DNA from: Pterobdella sp. o SKG-2022
Lineage: Eukaryota > Annelida > Clitellata > Hirudinida > Piscicolidae
Reading direction: 5' to 3'
Assembly: GCA_964035795.1 (NCBI GenBank)
Contig: OZ038326.1
Location: 8,125,729 to 8,189,728 of the forward strand
Length of the DNA stretch: 64,000 bases
The notes under the pieces are model-generated. The model saw nothing but the letters and a program-made list of their open reading frames with translations, was not told the origin of the DNA and did no database searches. The position numbers and the translations under genes were made by a program. Shown here in pieces: positions 1-13,109 of the stretch. How positions within the stretch are numbered: the first letter of the stretch is position 1; every line of letters begins with the position of its first letter.

Positions 1-1444
1 TCATGCAGAAAATGTTTTTTGTAAGCCTCTTTCACTTTCAACTGAATGTGCTCTTTCTCATAAACCTCACTTCCAAAATCTCCTCTTTCCATGATTGTTC
101 CTATTGATCCATCCAGAAACAAAACCAAATCTGGCTTTAACAGACCAACCTCAGTCAGGCAACAAAACTCGAATGGCATGTTCTAATTGGTTGAATTATT
201 TAATTATATACAACTTTTTTTAGTAATATAGTAAGGTCAACAAAAACAAAGTATTTATTCAAAAAAAAAGACACAAAGTTTTTCGTAAGACTAGCTTACA
301 TTATCAAGTGATCACCTTCATAATGAAGCATCATTGAACCTAGACTTACGAAAAGTTTTGTGAATGTTATAAATAAATACTAGGTTTGTTGACCTTAATA
401 TTTGATTTAGGCTATTGTACGTCCTCAAGATGATTTTAGCAAATTTATGTGGTGAAATGATGTAAAATAGTGTGCTTAGAATTGTTATGTGAAGAAGCTA
501 CACAAAGCTTTTCAAAAGATCCTCTTACCAAGTGAACACTCAATAATGTAGGTTGAGCTTCATGAAACTTATTTCATGAAAACTTTTACTCCATATGTGC
601 TTTAGTATTTGCAAAAAATCTCTATATTTGACTTGAGCAATAATAATTATGACTTAAGAAAGCATTGCTGAACTAATTTGCTTTGTCTTTTTGTTCATGA
701 AGCTTGGTGCATTCTGTAGGTGGTACTTGTCACATTGAGAACACCATCAAAGCAGATTGAACCTTTTTGACAGAAGAGTATGCAATGCCAGAGAATGAGT
801 ACCGATCAACTATCAGGTGCACACCCGCCTTCAACTTTGCTTCCATTCCACTCCTGTTCCATTGTTTAAAATCGATTCCATTAAAATCATGCTTTGAGAT
901 TTATTATAATACACCTACGTCATTTCCTTTCTATTGAGTGCAAAGAGAAAGTGGATTTGCTGATCAGTCAAAGTTAGTTTCTTTGAGAGGTAATCATTTA
1001 TTATACAACCAATATCTGTTGTTCTTTCTGGAATTATATGAAAACTTTATTGAAAAATAAAAATTTATTTTAACCAATGTGCTACTATGTTAAATAAAAT
1101 TGACTAGAGCCATCAAAGATTGATCATCAAGCATAATAAGTATGAAGCAGCAAAAACTATGAATTTTAATTTAAATGACAGTTAACGCTTTGTTTGAAAA
1201 CTATTGATATAAATAATCCCACATAACTTCTTCAAGAAAAAATTTATTTCAAAATTTCTCTTACACCACATATATTTTAAACGGCATCAGAAAATATTAC
1301 AAACGACACATACATACCTGGGAATTTGATGTACTCTACCATAAGATTCCTCTTCTTAAAAGCTTCAACCACCATGTGGCATTGTGTGCTTTTGCCGCTC
1401 CTGTCACACCCTTCAAAAACAATAAAATTTCCTCTCGAAACCAT
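1..1444 (-). CDS. DTYMK: Thymidylate kinase (dTMP kinase), 3'-truncated, four exons
   Basis: Phosphorylates dTMP to dTDP with ATP in the nucleotide pathway. Exons, minus strand: 1318-1444, 919-1027, 763-853 and 1-182, the last running off the window. All junctions have GT/AG and the phases join exactly (127+109+91 nt = 109 codons). The start is the ATG at 1444 (MVSRGNFIVFEG). An in-frame extension to 1501 looks like untranslated leader. Exon 1 carries the P-loop, EGCDRSGKSTQ. The exon 1/2 junction makes the family motif FPERTTDIG. Exon 3 holds LIVDRYSFSGIAY, the DRY motif that binds the nucleotide monophosphate. Exon 4 has KPDLVLFLDGS and then the lid-like RGDFGSEVYE. About 169 residues are visible against roughly 210 in animal enzymes. 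Only the exon 3 donor (GTTCAA) is weak. The introns contain small decayed hairpin repeats. Confidence 0.95.
234..405. mobile_element. Foldback element, hairpin family A (diverged copy)
   Basis: The outer arms are complementary: GGTCAACAAAAACAAAGTAT on the left matches a diverged reverse complement on the right. The inner arms hold the family core (TTTTCGTAAGACTAGCTTAC, answered by CTTACGAAAAG). It lies in the last visible intron of the thymidylate kinase gene. No coding capacity is seen. Confidence 0.7.
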
Positions 1445-1501
1445 ATTAAACAATATTTTAATATAAATTAAATTAAATAATTTCAAGACAATTATTCGCA
1501 A

Positions 1502-3121
1502 ACGATGTCACTTAAACTACCGCCTTTTACAGTTAAAAGGTAATTTCACTGAAGAATAATGAGAGATCTTTAAGAAAGAATTTGAAATCTTATTTTAAAA
1601 ACCATGTTGTTTATTTTTTAAATAAGTATATTTCATCTTAAATGGATCTATTCAATTTAAAATATTCAGTAAATTAAGTTGACACTTTCATTTTGGGTCT
1701 TCAACAAAACAGACGTTTTACAGAATAGAAACATTTTAGTAGGCACAATTATTAACACTAAAATACTAAATAGAAACGAATCAATCAAAATCATGACACA
1801 CAGAAAAGTCAATGCGTGGTCACTCCCTACAGACAGGCTCACGGGCATTCTCAAGCTCATTACACGCATTCATACCTAATGGAAAATTATCTAAAAAGTC
1901 TCTATGAACTCAATATAAAAAATTACCCACAACAGAAATAATAAATTGCAATAATGTATGTAAAAGATTAGATTAGGTTTGATTTTCAAAATTTCGCCAC
2001 GTCTAATCTTAACAGCAAAGTTGGTGGGAATTTCGGTGTGAGGTTTATTTTATTCTCTTATTGCAGTCGATTGTTTGACGCTGTTAGAGGGTTTTTTGGA
2101 GAGTTGGTTAAAAATGTTGAGCATTAGCAAGAAACTTAACTTTCAAGTTTGTGAGGGCGATGTTTTCCATTAATTTTAGAGGTCAGACAACTCTATCTTG
2201 CAAGCATTCGCTGCCATCAAACTTGAAATGTCGATGCTTCTTTTGTAGGTGAGCTTTGTGATATAACTGGTTCGGCTTAGTTGTGCTTATTTTGTGCATG
2301 AAGCAGTCTTTCGTATTTATTCAAGGTCACCACTGTTATTGTTCAGCACATTATTCTAAATTTTTCGACGTTTCCGTTGTTTTCAAAGTAGATGCTCTTG
2401 GCCGTTTGAGCTGGGATTTTTTGGAAGTTTTAGAACATGCCCAAAAAAAGCCTATGTGCACACAATTTTCAAATTACAAGCAGCTAGCTAAAAATTTCAA
2501 ACATATTTCTTGTAAATTGTTGTGATAGTTTGGAACCGATTGAAATATGTCAGTATATGTTTTAAAATGAAACTTTAAACGTTAATTATAAACTGTAAGA
2601 AGATTTACATAAACCTTACTTACCTAATCACCAAGTGTTTGGAGCTTCAACGTAGTTTGCAATAAATGTTTTTCAATTCAATAGCTACAAATGTATGTGA
2701 CAAATTGTATCGAAAATACTAGCCTTATGTAAAATGACCAGTCTTCAAAGTGTAAAAGTAAAATAGCTGCTTGCAACCTCTACAAATATAGTCTTCGGAG
2801 ATTTGTACCAAAATAGAATTTGATAATTGAAAAATAGATTACTACTCCAATGTTATATTGTATAACAATTCATAACGGGGACAGTCGTTGATCTATGCAA
2901 TCGATAAAAATTTACTTATAGAAAAGGCATGAAAAAATTTTCTAGAATTTCAGCTTCATCTAAAAATTATCCATTGTAGCGTGGACCTTGCATTCATCAG
3001 TAGTGAAGATATTAATCAGTTGGTAGCCACTCATCCCTGAGAAAAAGTTCGTTATTGTTTTATGACTCTAGTTTAGAAATTTTTGAAAATAAAAACAACA
3101 TATCATCTGTTCTTTAGTGCT
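1502..3121. other. Spacer between thymidylate kinase and the receptor gene
   Basis: No exon could be supported on either strand. Only short open frames without recognisable protein similarity are present. This stretch should contain the thymidylate kinase promoter near 1500-1700 and the 3' untranslated end of the receptor gene below 3121, but no clear TATA box was found. Confidence 0.5.
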
Positions 3122-6100
3122 TTATAGTTTCCCATTATTAAGTTTGTAGACTGTAGGAGCATCGTCTGGACCAGCATCGGGTAGAATGTAAAGCATGAGA
3201 GTGGCGCCCAACACAGTGACAAAGATGAAGATCACGGCTAAAAAGTTATTGAATACATCACCCACCTGCAAAATTCTTCATATGTCTTTTGGACTTTTTA
3301 AAGGGGTTTCAATTTATATTTTAATGAATTATATGAGTTTAAGATTGATTCTAATTATGGAAGAGAATATAAAAGAATGATGTATGACAAACCTTGTACC
3401 ATAGAAGTTGGTTGATAAGTCTGCTCGATTGGCTTTCGAGCTTTTCTGCCTCCATCAACATCGCCTGCATCTCTGCCACACTCAACTTCTGCTCAAATTC
3501 TTCATTTTTTTTATTTAGTTTACTTTCAACGAATTGGCTTTTTAGTTTAGTTGACATTTCGTTAACAACATGTTGTCTTTCAACTACATTTCCACCCACT
3601 TTTGGATTCTCTGTTACGTCTTCTACTGAGTTATTTGTCTCCTTTTTGTGTCTTTGGGCATTTTGCGTCAAAACATATTGCGAGACAATATCAAAAAGTC
3701 CCACTTTCTTGATTCCTTCCCCTGTCTTCAACTCAGCTCTGGACTTCATCTTTCTCAATGGAGGCTTGGTAGGAGCGCTAAAAATACTGGCAAACTTCGA
3801 TGGACCAGCTTCATTTAATTCTTCATTGTTTTTCTTATTATTCATATTTTTCTGCTTAGCAAAAGCTTTTTCAAAAAGATTCGACTTGATATTATGATAG
3901 ACATGCCATGTGGTCTTATGGTTGACTGAAAATATTCTGCCCATATAATGCAACACAAATTTTCTGAGCCACATGGGAGGTGGAAAAGAGTTGTTTTGGT
4001 GGTGGATACCCAAGACGACGATGGAAGTGAGGAGGGATATGGATGACATGAACATCACAAATGTCACGTAAATGGCTGGTCGTGAAAAAATTTAATTTGT
4101 ACATATCTAGTGAAAATATTCAAATTGTTCAAACAAAGCTCACTTAAGTAAGGAATGTAATCGGAGGTCTGTGGCAAAAGCTTGGACATGTTTGCCAAAA
4201 AGAGTGTGAAAGCAAGAATCACTAAGATACTGTAAGAAATCTTCTCAGAAGAAACTGATGGTAATAGGAATCCAATGAGAACGATCACAGACAACAACAC
4301 ACAAGGGTACACGGTTGTCGTGGCGTAAAAGAGAGGGTCCTGGCATTGTTCATATCACATCATACATATTATAACTATTTCAGGTTTTCATTTATATTAT
4401 GAATAAAATACAGAAAATTACAAGAAACATCAAACCCTTTTGAGGAAAAGTTCAAAGGACAGAAAAGAAAACTCACTATTAACAGCATACACTTCAGAAC
4501 CTTCAAAAATCTTTGTAAATTTCAAAAAGTTTAAATTTTCATTTTTCTAAAATTTAAACTTTAACGCGTTATTCCAATCGGTAATTGAACCTCAAAACCC
4601 GGATTTATAGACAAGATTCAAAAGTTCTTAACCTATCCATTTGGACCGCAAAAGTTACCCCTTGCATTTATAGCACCATACTGTAGGAGATAAACTGAAA
4701 CAAAAACGATCTATGATTACCGAAGTGTTGGTAATGACCCACATTTCATCCGGAGTGACGTAGTCTATTATGATGCCATTGTAGCCTCGATTCAGCACCA
4801 CCTTGTTTCAATACAGGTTTGCCATTTATGGGCATATGTAAGATTTCATATTTTTTCAAAAGACAATATTCAAGTATTTGCTTCACAACTATAAATTACA
4901 ATTTCATAGACAAACAGTAGAAGCAATAAAAAAGCAAAATACAGTGGTGGTGGTGGCAGACCAGCTCTCTAGCAGAATGTAGCAGGTCTGGACATCGAAG
5001 GGGAAGTAGGTGTGGTCGAGTCTGCAATAGGATCGAACCACTCCTGTCATAGTGTTATACAACATCTTGTAACCATGTTGAAGTTTTAACCCAGTATTTA
5101 AATTAAAAAATAGTTTCAGAAAAAAAAAATATTTTTTTAGTGAGTGAAGTGAAATTATTTTCATGATATGTTAAAAAGCAGACCTATGAGTTCAAAGTTG
5201 ATCCATCCCTGATGGCTGATGGTCACCTGGTGTGAACTTGTGCTGTTCACCTCGTCAAACAAGGTATCTGTGCTGTGACACATGCTTTGATATAGTTCAA
5301 GCTACTATATATGTGTTATATTGAAAATTTTCTTTATTTATAATATTATGCTATACGAAATATCATGTACTAATCAATTAGAACCACAATGTTCCAAAAA
5401 AATGTTAGTTCCACCGCAGGCCGAAATTGACAAGGTAGATTCCTCAAGTACAGATGCACTACTAGTCATCAGCACATCCAAGCTAGGAGTCATGCAGTCC
5501 TCCATGGACTGAGAAAGCTTGGAGCTCTAAATTCTCTATATGGTGTACCAGCTTGGTGGAAAATCTTACACCAATCTTTCTAGGGGTAGGTTATGATAGG
5601 CTTTGAAACTGAATAAGCATTCTACATACCTGGTTTAGACTGTGAAGCAGAAGTCCAACATTTGAAGAGGCTGAGTGGTGCTACATAGGATGGAGCCATT
5701 ATAAGAACCATGGATATAAAACACGATAAAAAAAGTAGCTGAATATAACAGAGCTGGACGCAGCGAGATCAATTACTGGGCCTATTCGCTTAACTCTTAA
5801 TGAGCTGGTACTTTATCAATTCTATCTTCTATGAATATTCCCATGGTGTTTGTTTGCAGTTTCACGAGATGAATGGACCAATCTACCGTTTGGTGAAAAA
5901 AAATAATCTGCTGCAAAAACAGGTGTCTAGCAGTCTTGAAAAAAATTAGTAGCGTTGTTCAGTTGTGTTTTTATCTCAGTTGACTTGAGGGGAATCAATT
6001 GAACAATAAAATTTCATGTTCGAGGCTAAACGTAAATCTATGATGAGGAAAAAATATTTTTTTTCCTTATTGATACATTCGCGATTCCGTTCTCTTATTG

Positions 6101-9100
6101 ACCATCTACAAAATATACAGAAAGAACTCAATCCATCTTGAAACTCTGATTTTATCGCGTCAAGTCCGGCCCTCATCTTGCCCTGAAAAGATGAAAATGT
6201 ATAATAACGCAGAGCATCTTTGGCTTTGATCTCTGGCTCTTCCAAGAGAGAGACCTTCGACAGCTCGGCACTTTCTTTAGGCAACTGGATACTTTCCAGA
6301 TAGAAAGTCAGGTATTATTGAAAGTTATTCTCACCGTTCTTAGTGATTAACAACAACACTGAAAAACGTAAAAATTGTCTGATGTATGGTACAAATACAC
6401 TAATGTACCTGTATCTAACAGTGATGTCAGGTCTCCATACGGCGTCTGCAGAGACAACTATGTTTGAGGAGTTGTACTTCTCTTCGTCCCATGATAACCT
6501 GCTGTCTAACCACTCCTTTGCCGTGGGTGGTTTAGCAGTTGTGTTTGTATGTGTCTTATATTTATTTCCTATGCTTTATATACTTTGATACTTGGTGTCT
6601 TACTAAACTAACCATCGCCAAAACTCCTTGCGTTGTCATCATTTGAGCTTTTTCGTCCTGACAAGCAAAATTAAAAAAATATATATTTTTAAGATAATAA
6701 TGAATGTAGCAAAGGTACAGCTTACGTCAAAAGGATAATTTTGCCTTTATGATTATCCAAATGTATTCAAAACTTCTCAACAATGTAATATGCAATAACA
6801 CCTTTAAGTTTCTTTTATTTGGGATTTCTAGTTTTTGCAGTCGTTTCGCTTATATTATTAAACCATAGTTTCCAAGCAAGGTTTGCTGCAAAGAAGCAAA
6901 CGTATTCACTTTATAGGTCCCAAAAAACTGTGGTCTCAGAAGTTTGAAGATATTGAAAGATAAAGATGATAAGTTTATAAAAAAGTTCAAATATACTTTT
7001 AACCGTTTTCAGAAAATTTTTTTATAAAAGCTGGATTTGTGATAACTATTGGTTTATAAATGGTGTTTAACAATTTCATTAAAAAACTTGGGCTACAATA
7101 CATATTAGTTATACTTTTGCTAACGTGACATAGTATGGCCTAAAACAATAGAAAGAAAAACGAACACCAAGTTTTCATCTACTCAGTCCTCGAAGCATTT
7201 CGTTAGAAAATCTTACATAACCGATAGATCTTGATAATGTAATACATTTTCACGAAAAGTTTTGTGAATTGAGTAGATAAATACACAAAGTAGAAAAATA
7301 TTTTGTTTGTTTCTCTTTCTATTTTTGCTAAGGCTGTACGCTGAGGTTTGACTCATTGGAAATTTTCCAAATATTAGTTTTTTTAATTTAAAAAAAATTT
7401 GGGGTTATTGGAATAAAATAAAAAATTGGAAACATGTGACGTCATAAAAAACTAACTGCTTAGAGAAAACTTTCAAAATGTGGGCACCAAAATGTAAACA
7501 AGTTGAAAGTTCAAACAGAAAAATAGTGGATTTGAAAAAATTAGAGTAACAAGAGTTACAGAAGCCAAGACGAAAGAAATGAGGTAGCATACAAGTATTT
7601 TGAGAAAAGCATCATCGAGCTGAGAGATGCAACAGAGAGGATGGAAACAAGGAAATGTAACGAATATAGCTTGAAGTTTTAAAAAAATGAATTAAATAAA
7701 CTAAAAAAATGAATAGAGGTAGGTTGTATATCAAGATCAAGGGATGTTGTTATGGGAGAGGAAAAGGAAGAGGTTCAACTAACAGGGATGAATAAAAAGG
7801 TTTAGAAAAATTTTAACAAAACAAGTCATCATTAAAGATTTTGGAGTTTAGGAAAAAACAGTTGCTCAATAGTTGATAAGAGAAAAGATGAGAAAGAAGA
7901 AACATTAGAATGAGAGGAAGGAATATTATTCAAACAATTTTGAATTTAAAATACAGAAAAGTATCATCAAAAAAGAAGCTAACCAGAAAAAAATTTTTCG
8001 GAAAGTTCAAAAGATCAAATGCAAATAAATAAAGACACAAATTGATTTTTGTCGAATAACCAAAGTTTGAACTGAAGCAAATTGTTTTTTATTTTTTGCA
8101 TGCAACATTCCGTTCATGTTCCGACTTTTTATTTTCATATTATACATGGAGAAGCGCCCTGTGAAACCAATCAATTGTGCAACTAAAACCCCAGATGGGG
8201 TCGACTTACTTTTTTTTATTATGGAGAGTCGTCTTCAAGGTCTCTAGGGTAATGATGGCTTCCTAGTCCAGCCTTATTATGCTTTGAGTCTAGCTCCCCA
8301 CTTTATTGCTCTTCAACTTAGCTTCTTTAAAAAGAATCTTTTACCTCCATAGATTGTTTTCCTACATTTTGATCCCGATGTGTCATTGCAAATGTTGATG
8401 TGGTTTAACTCGTCTCAAGAGTTCAAATGAATCTTGGGTGAGAGTTTCCATGTATTTTGTTATGAGGAATTTTGTCAATTTCTCAAGTTTGAAGTATCAC
8501 CTTCAAATAGCTTATCTGTTTAATTTTATTTTTGATTTTCGAAAATTTTTTTCTGAAATCACTCAGATTATTTTAGCATGAATTCAAGAGTCAAACATTT
8601 TTATCTGCCTCGCTTATTGTGGCTTTTATGCACTGGTTGTTACAAGCTCATTGCTTCAGTTTCCACCTACCATAGGTTGGTTTGAGGTTTTCTTAAAAGT
8701 TTCCAAACTACCATGTGAAATAAACTTTTTGCAGTTTCTAATAGTTTTGAATATTAGTGAAATGATTTTTTTAAAATTCTGTTTGCTAAAAACTTTTTTC
8801 CAAAAGTTCAAAAAAAATTATTGAAAAATAAAAACTTGATTTAGAAAAACTCAACATTCAGTTATTATGAATAAACACACGTAGCTTGCTTTATGATAGG
8901 TTTGATCGTAACCAATATAACATAAAATAACTGGGATGCATATTTTTATGTGTTGAAGATTTCAATAGTTTTTCAGAATTTTTTTTTTTTAAAAAAAAAA
9001 TGAGATCGGATGAAAGTAGAACTTGGCTAGTTATTAAGAAACATAAAGACTTCATGTGGAATTGTGCCTCTGATAAACGATTCAGTTGCAACTCAGTTTG

Positions 9101-9490
9101 CAACGTGAAAGAATTTAAATTAAATTAATCAATGTTACCAAGTGATAATACATTAATTAGTTGTAAAAAAGTTCGAAATACCAAAGTAATATATTATAAA
9201 ACTGCTGTCAGTCCAGTCACTGGGTCATGTACAGCAAAATTATATAATTAACAATTAAAAAACACTTTAAACTCACAATATCGACAATAGTCAGAAGAAT
9301 AAAAGAGACGAAAATATCAGTAGGAATTTTTGCATAATAACTGGAGTTAATTTGGTTGGAGAGGGGTTGAGGGATGGGTCGGAGATCTTTGTTGTAGTTT
9401 TGGAACAGGTCAGTGTATAGTAGCACCTCCATTCCAAGATTTTTCAATGGCTCTCGGTTTTTACGTGGTGAAATTCGGGTCGATGGCGTC
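3122..9490 (-). CDS. Nicotinic-acetylcholine-receptor-like subunit (Cys-loop ligand-gated channel)
   Basis: Pentameric ligand-gated cation channel subunit of the plasma membrane. Exons: about 9490-9277 (5' edge uncertain), 6554-6409, 5272-5184, 5043-4943, 4801-4721, 4510-4436, 4339-4144, 4075-3393 and 3265-3122; phases join throughout. In order they give the N-terminal helix (LFQNYNKDLRPI), EWLDSRLSW, loop A VWRPD, the 13-residue Cys loop C-x-L-D-x-TYFPFDVQT-C, SWS in loop B, LFLKRDPLFY before TM1 (YPCVLLSVIVLIGFLLP), TM2 (SEKISYSILVILAFTLFL), TM3, a long cytoplasmic loop of about 185 residues ending in an amphipathic helix, and TM4 with a short tail ending NNGKL. The glutamate before TM2 and the 9' leucine predict a cation pore. 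No vicinal cysteine pair is seen in loop C, so it is a non-alpha type. The signal-peptide exon was not found. Confidence 0.92.
5990..6290 (-). other. Coding-like segment inside the receptor intron, unassigned
   Basis: An open frame inside the intron between receptor exons 6409-6554 and 5184-5272 reads like real protein: LPKESAELSKVSLLEEPEIK, then KDALRYYTFSSFQGKMRAGL and DAIKSEFQDGLSSF. It is less AT-rich than its surroundings. A possible acceptor (TTTTCAG) lies before GKMRAGLDA. It does not fit any part of a Cys-loop receptor, and flanking exons 3 and 4 already join in phase. It could be an exon of a nested gene, an alternative exon or a captured fragment. I do not recognise it. Confidence 0.3.
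7155..7300. mobile_element. Decayed foldback element, hairpin family A
   Basis: CTACTCAGTCCTCGAAGC on the left and a diverged reverse complement ending GAATTGAGTAG on the right enclose the family core (TTTCGTTAGAAAATCTTAC and TTGATAATGTAA). Both arms have many mismatches. It lies in the large receptor intron. Confidence 0.5.
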
Positions 9491-9875
9491 TTATTCCACA
9501 CTTTTAAAATTTTTGGTGGTGAAATTTTTTAGCATCAAGGAAGGCCACAAATGAATTATTTGAAATTCTTGCTATAAAATCTCTTGTTTATGTTCTTTTA
9601 ATTTAATTTGCAGTTAGTTTGATATCTTTTGTTTCAATTTTCAGTTGAAAAAATTCAGTTTTATGTTGAGACAATGAAGCTTTATTTGGAATTTTGCAGC
9701 CTCGAAATCCATACATTCAAACTCAAGAGAAAAATCTATTTGTTTTAATGCCAAACAAAAACCTTTTGCAAGGAAACAAATGCTGTTTTGGAGGAAAAAA
9801 GTTTTTTTGATTAAATCAAAAATGAAAAAAAATCTTGAAAGATCAATAAAAGGGTTTTCAATATTAACAGAGATT

Positions 9876-10265
9876 TCAGCATTGCATGGTTTCACAATAT
9901 AAAACGAAAGACTTTGTTAACTGATGGGCTTCAACGCATGTCTTTATTTTCAGGATATTCCCGAAGCTCTTAAATGCAGGATGCTGTGACATTTGTGAAC
10001 TTGCACGTGATGGCATGTAAATGCATCGAACGTCGCTGATCGTGCCTTGAATAGCGAGGAACATTTCAAAATTTTTCAAATTTTCATTAAAAAACTGAAA
10101 CAAATTGCCAAATTTTTTCAGTGAGTACACTATTATATTTTCAAATCGAATGAGATCCGTTTGTTGTTTACCCCAGTGTTCCCATTGACAATAATAAGTG
10201 CCCCCTTTTTTTTCCACTATTTCAGACCACTTCCACTGGGTCCATCCACATGCTTTCGAGCTTAA
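9876..10265 (-). other. Unassigned open frame of about 125 codons upstream of the receptor exons
   Basis: The frame runs from about KACGWTQWKWSEIVEKKGG through TYYCQWEHWGK and SDVRCIYMPSRASSQMSQ. Its composition is protein-like, with tryptophan and cysteine not forced by AT bias. I cannot assign a family. It could be a 5' exon of the receptor transcript, an exon of another gene or a retroelement remnant. It is not similar to the signal-peptide exon expected of a Cys-loop receptor. Confidence 0.25.
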
Positions 10266-11560
10266 GCTGTGTAGAATTGTTTTTGCAGTTAAAAAGATGA
10301 AATGGGATGGAAGGATTCTGAAATTTCATTATGATATAAAACAAAAATGAGTTGATTTCTGGATTTATAGTTGAGATAGAATGAAGCAATCATTATGATC
10401 TGGTTGGGCTTTTAATGGGTTGAGGCGGTTTATTTAAATAAATTTGTCTGTGAACTGCTTGAACTACAACTACTCACTGTAGAATTTTTGGATGATATAT
10501 ATATATATCTTATTTATTTTTGAGAATCTTTTTTCAATTGTATTTATTTATATTTTTACTAATAATTATTGAAATTTCTACCTTTTTTTTAACTCATTTA
10601 ATTTATATATTACTGTGCTATTATTTATTTGTTTAATGACATCATTTTCATAATTTTTTGTTTTTCACTGTTTTATTTCATCACTTTTCAATTTTGATTA
10701 TTCATATTATTTCCTGGAAGTATTCATTATTTCATCTTTTTCAAACATATTTATTTCAACCTTTTAGAGACATTTTCATGTACTCATAAATGATATTCAA
10801 CAATTTTTTCCATAAATCGACGCGGAAATGGCGTTTAATATTATTTATTTTCTTATTTTAAAAAAATATATTTTTTTTTATTACTTTGAAATATTTTTTA
10901 TATTTTCTTTTTTCATATTTATTACTTTATTATATTTAATATTCAATTTTTTATTGTTTCTCAAAATATTTAGCAATGTAGTGCTTTTACATTCTTACGT
11001 AATGATGACGTTACATTTTGAGTTTGTTTGTTTTAAGACCTGGAAAGGATGTTAACTTCAAAAATTTTCTTCTAAAAATTAAACGAAAAAATCTGATTAT
11101 TTGGTTATTTTTAATGACTTATTAAATACAATAGTCAATTTCTGAGTGTGTTTTTTAGAATTATATGTTTGAAGTTAAACGTCTCTCCCAAACCGCAGAT
11201 AAATTTAAATTGTGGTCTGCTTAATATGAACCGTTCATTTGTTTAATGGTTCAAAATTAAAAAAAAATTTAATTTAAGAAACTATTACAAAACCTCTTTG
11301 ACTTCAAAGCATCGATTTAAATGATCAAGGATATGATTCAATTTTGAGAGATCAGACCTCCAAGCAAATGAGCACCTGTGTTTCGTTGCTTGTATCCTCA
11401 TAATGGAAAGATGTCTTACGCAAATACTCGTGTTTTGATTGTATGTTCAAAATTTAATCAAAAAAACAGAAAAAGTTTTCTAGCACTAATTTTTACCAAA
11501 CTTTAATATTTCCATGCATAAATATGAGAAAAACCTTGAGTTTACTCACCATCTTTGCAT
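10266..11560. other. Very AT-rich gene-free stretch
   Basis: Long runs of A and T, a short (AT)n run near 10500, and only low-complexity hydrophobic open frames such as the one at 10828-11055. No exon, repeat arm or RNA gene could be supported here. Confidence 0.5.
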
Positions 11561-11565
11561 CTGAA

Positions 11566-11760
11566 AAGCCAGATTAACTCTAACTACTCCTAGCACTCAG
11601 ACCTCCAGATTAACTCTTTTCAACTACTCCTATCACTCAAACCTCCAGATTAACTCTTTTCAACTACTCCTATCACTCAAACCTCCAGATTAACTCTTTT
11701 CAACTACTCCTATCACTCAAACCCCCAGATTAACTACTCCTATTACTCAGACCTCCAAGT
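11566..11760. repeat. 40-bp minisatellite, three full and two partial units
   Basis: The unit begins CAGATTAACTCTTTTCAACT and continues with ACTCCTATCACTCAAACCTC. Units start at 11606, 11646 and 11686, with degenerate partial units on both sides near 11571 and 11726. It lies in gene-free DNA. Confidence 0.9.
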
Positions 11761-12139
11761 TATTGAATTCTTATAACTTTTGCCCAATGTTCCGGTTTCG
11801 CATTCTCGTCCATTGATTTATTTGCAAATTCTAGTATGCTTTTGTCTAGGTTGCATTTTTTATGACTTCAAAAGAGGTGTTATCTGGTTCAGCTCTTTTT
11901 CTTTCTCTCACTTGTAATTTTCTTTTTAAAACTCTTCTTGATTTGCGAGCAGTTATCAGGTCTATCAATTTTCTGCTTTCACTATTGTTTTGACAATAAT
12001 TTTAATTTTTGACAAAAGCGTATAAAGTTCTTATAAAACTTTTAAGTATGTTTTTTGGAAAAGAGTGAATAAAAAGTAACAATTTAGAGATGCTTTTCGA
12101 CTATAAAATCATATGCATGCGTCAACTAAAAATTTGAAA

Positions 12140-12330
12140 TTCAAAGCTTGCCAGATCGAAATAAGCCAGGGTCTCACGGCAGTCATTCAATCAATCAGGC
12201 TTTGTGGTCGCTATACCTGGTCGATGAACGAAAAATTCGAAAAGTCAATAAATGGATTTGATGGAAGAATGGTGATATACTCGTGTGGAACCTTCTGGCT
12301 CCAACACATAACCACATTTCAATTGAAACT
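12140..12330 (+). mobile_element. LINE 3' fragment, family with SMNKEMER motif
   Basis: The translation contains IQSIRLCGRYTWSMNEKFEK followed by SINGFDGRMV. This matches the reverse-transcriptase thumb of the related pieces at 15355-15840 (SMNKEMERTIGSFNRRMVRH) and 57905-58385 on the other strand. It is a short decayed fragment. Confidence 0.6.
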
Positions 12331-12581
12331 TGTTCGTTTTTTAATGCAGTATATTTTATATTCTTGTGAATTTTTTTGTTTAATTTATGTATTTCCACAT
12401 AAGAAGTTTTCCGCTTTGAAGACGTGCTTTGAAAAAACAAAGTAGCTATTAGGCATGTTTCATTGAAAAACTATGTTCATCAACAGCTTTTAGCCATCAT
12501 ATTTCAGATGAAAACTTCAATGGTCTAGTGATTTGTTAATTTAAAAATAATGTTTTGAAACTGTCAATTTTACTGTCACTT

Positions 12582-12769
12582 AACTTTAAAAACATCAATT
12601 GAGGATTCATACATTTGTTTAAAAGAAAAGCTATAATTTTCGATAAGTATAGCCTTATAAAACACTAACATGATGCTAACGTTTTATGATAAGGCTATAC
12701 TAATCGAAAACTATAGCTTTTCTTTTAAACAAATGTATGAATCCTCAATTGATGTTTTTAAAGTTTAAT
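12582..12769. mobile_element. Foldback element, hairpin family B (best copy)
   Basis: An almost perfect palindrome of about 188 bp. The left arm starts AACTTTAAAAACATCAATTG and the right arm ends with its complement. The loop holds ACACTAACATGATGCTAACG. The inner arm reads GATAAGTATAGCCTTATAAA. There is no open frame. Relatives lie at 14012-14118 and 56404-56540. Confidence 0.88.
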
Positions 12770-13109
12770 TGCTATACAAAACATACATAAGATGTCTTCG
12801 AAAAGTCACTCAATTATAATTTTCAAGAAATTTTTAGGAAAATTCGTCATTATAAAACACTTTCAATTGCATTTTGTGAGATGAGCTTTTTATTTTTGTT
12901 TTTTTGAAACTTGAGTTTGCTTGTGGTTGGTAAGCGTTGTCAAGTAGGACCATGCTTAGATTAACTCTATTTCTGAAGTTTTAGAAGCGTTTTTACTGAT
13001 TAGCTTGAAGTGTATGAGAAGAATATTTTGAATCGAGACTGCATCTTTTGTGTTAAATGTTCTCCCAGCTACGGCGGTTGCAAGTAAGCTCAATTCAGAT
13101 GTTAGGTAA

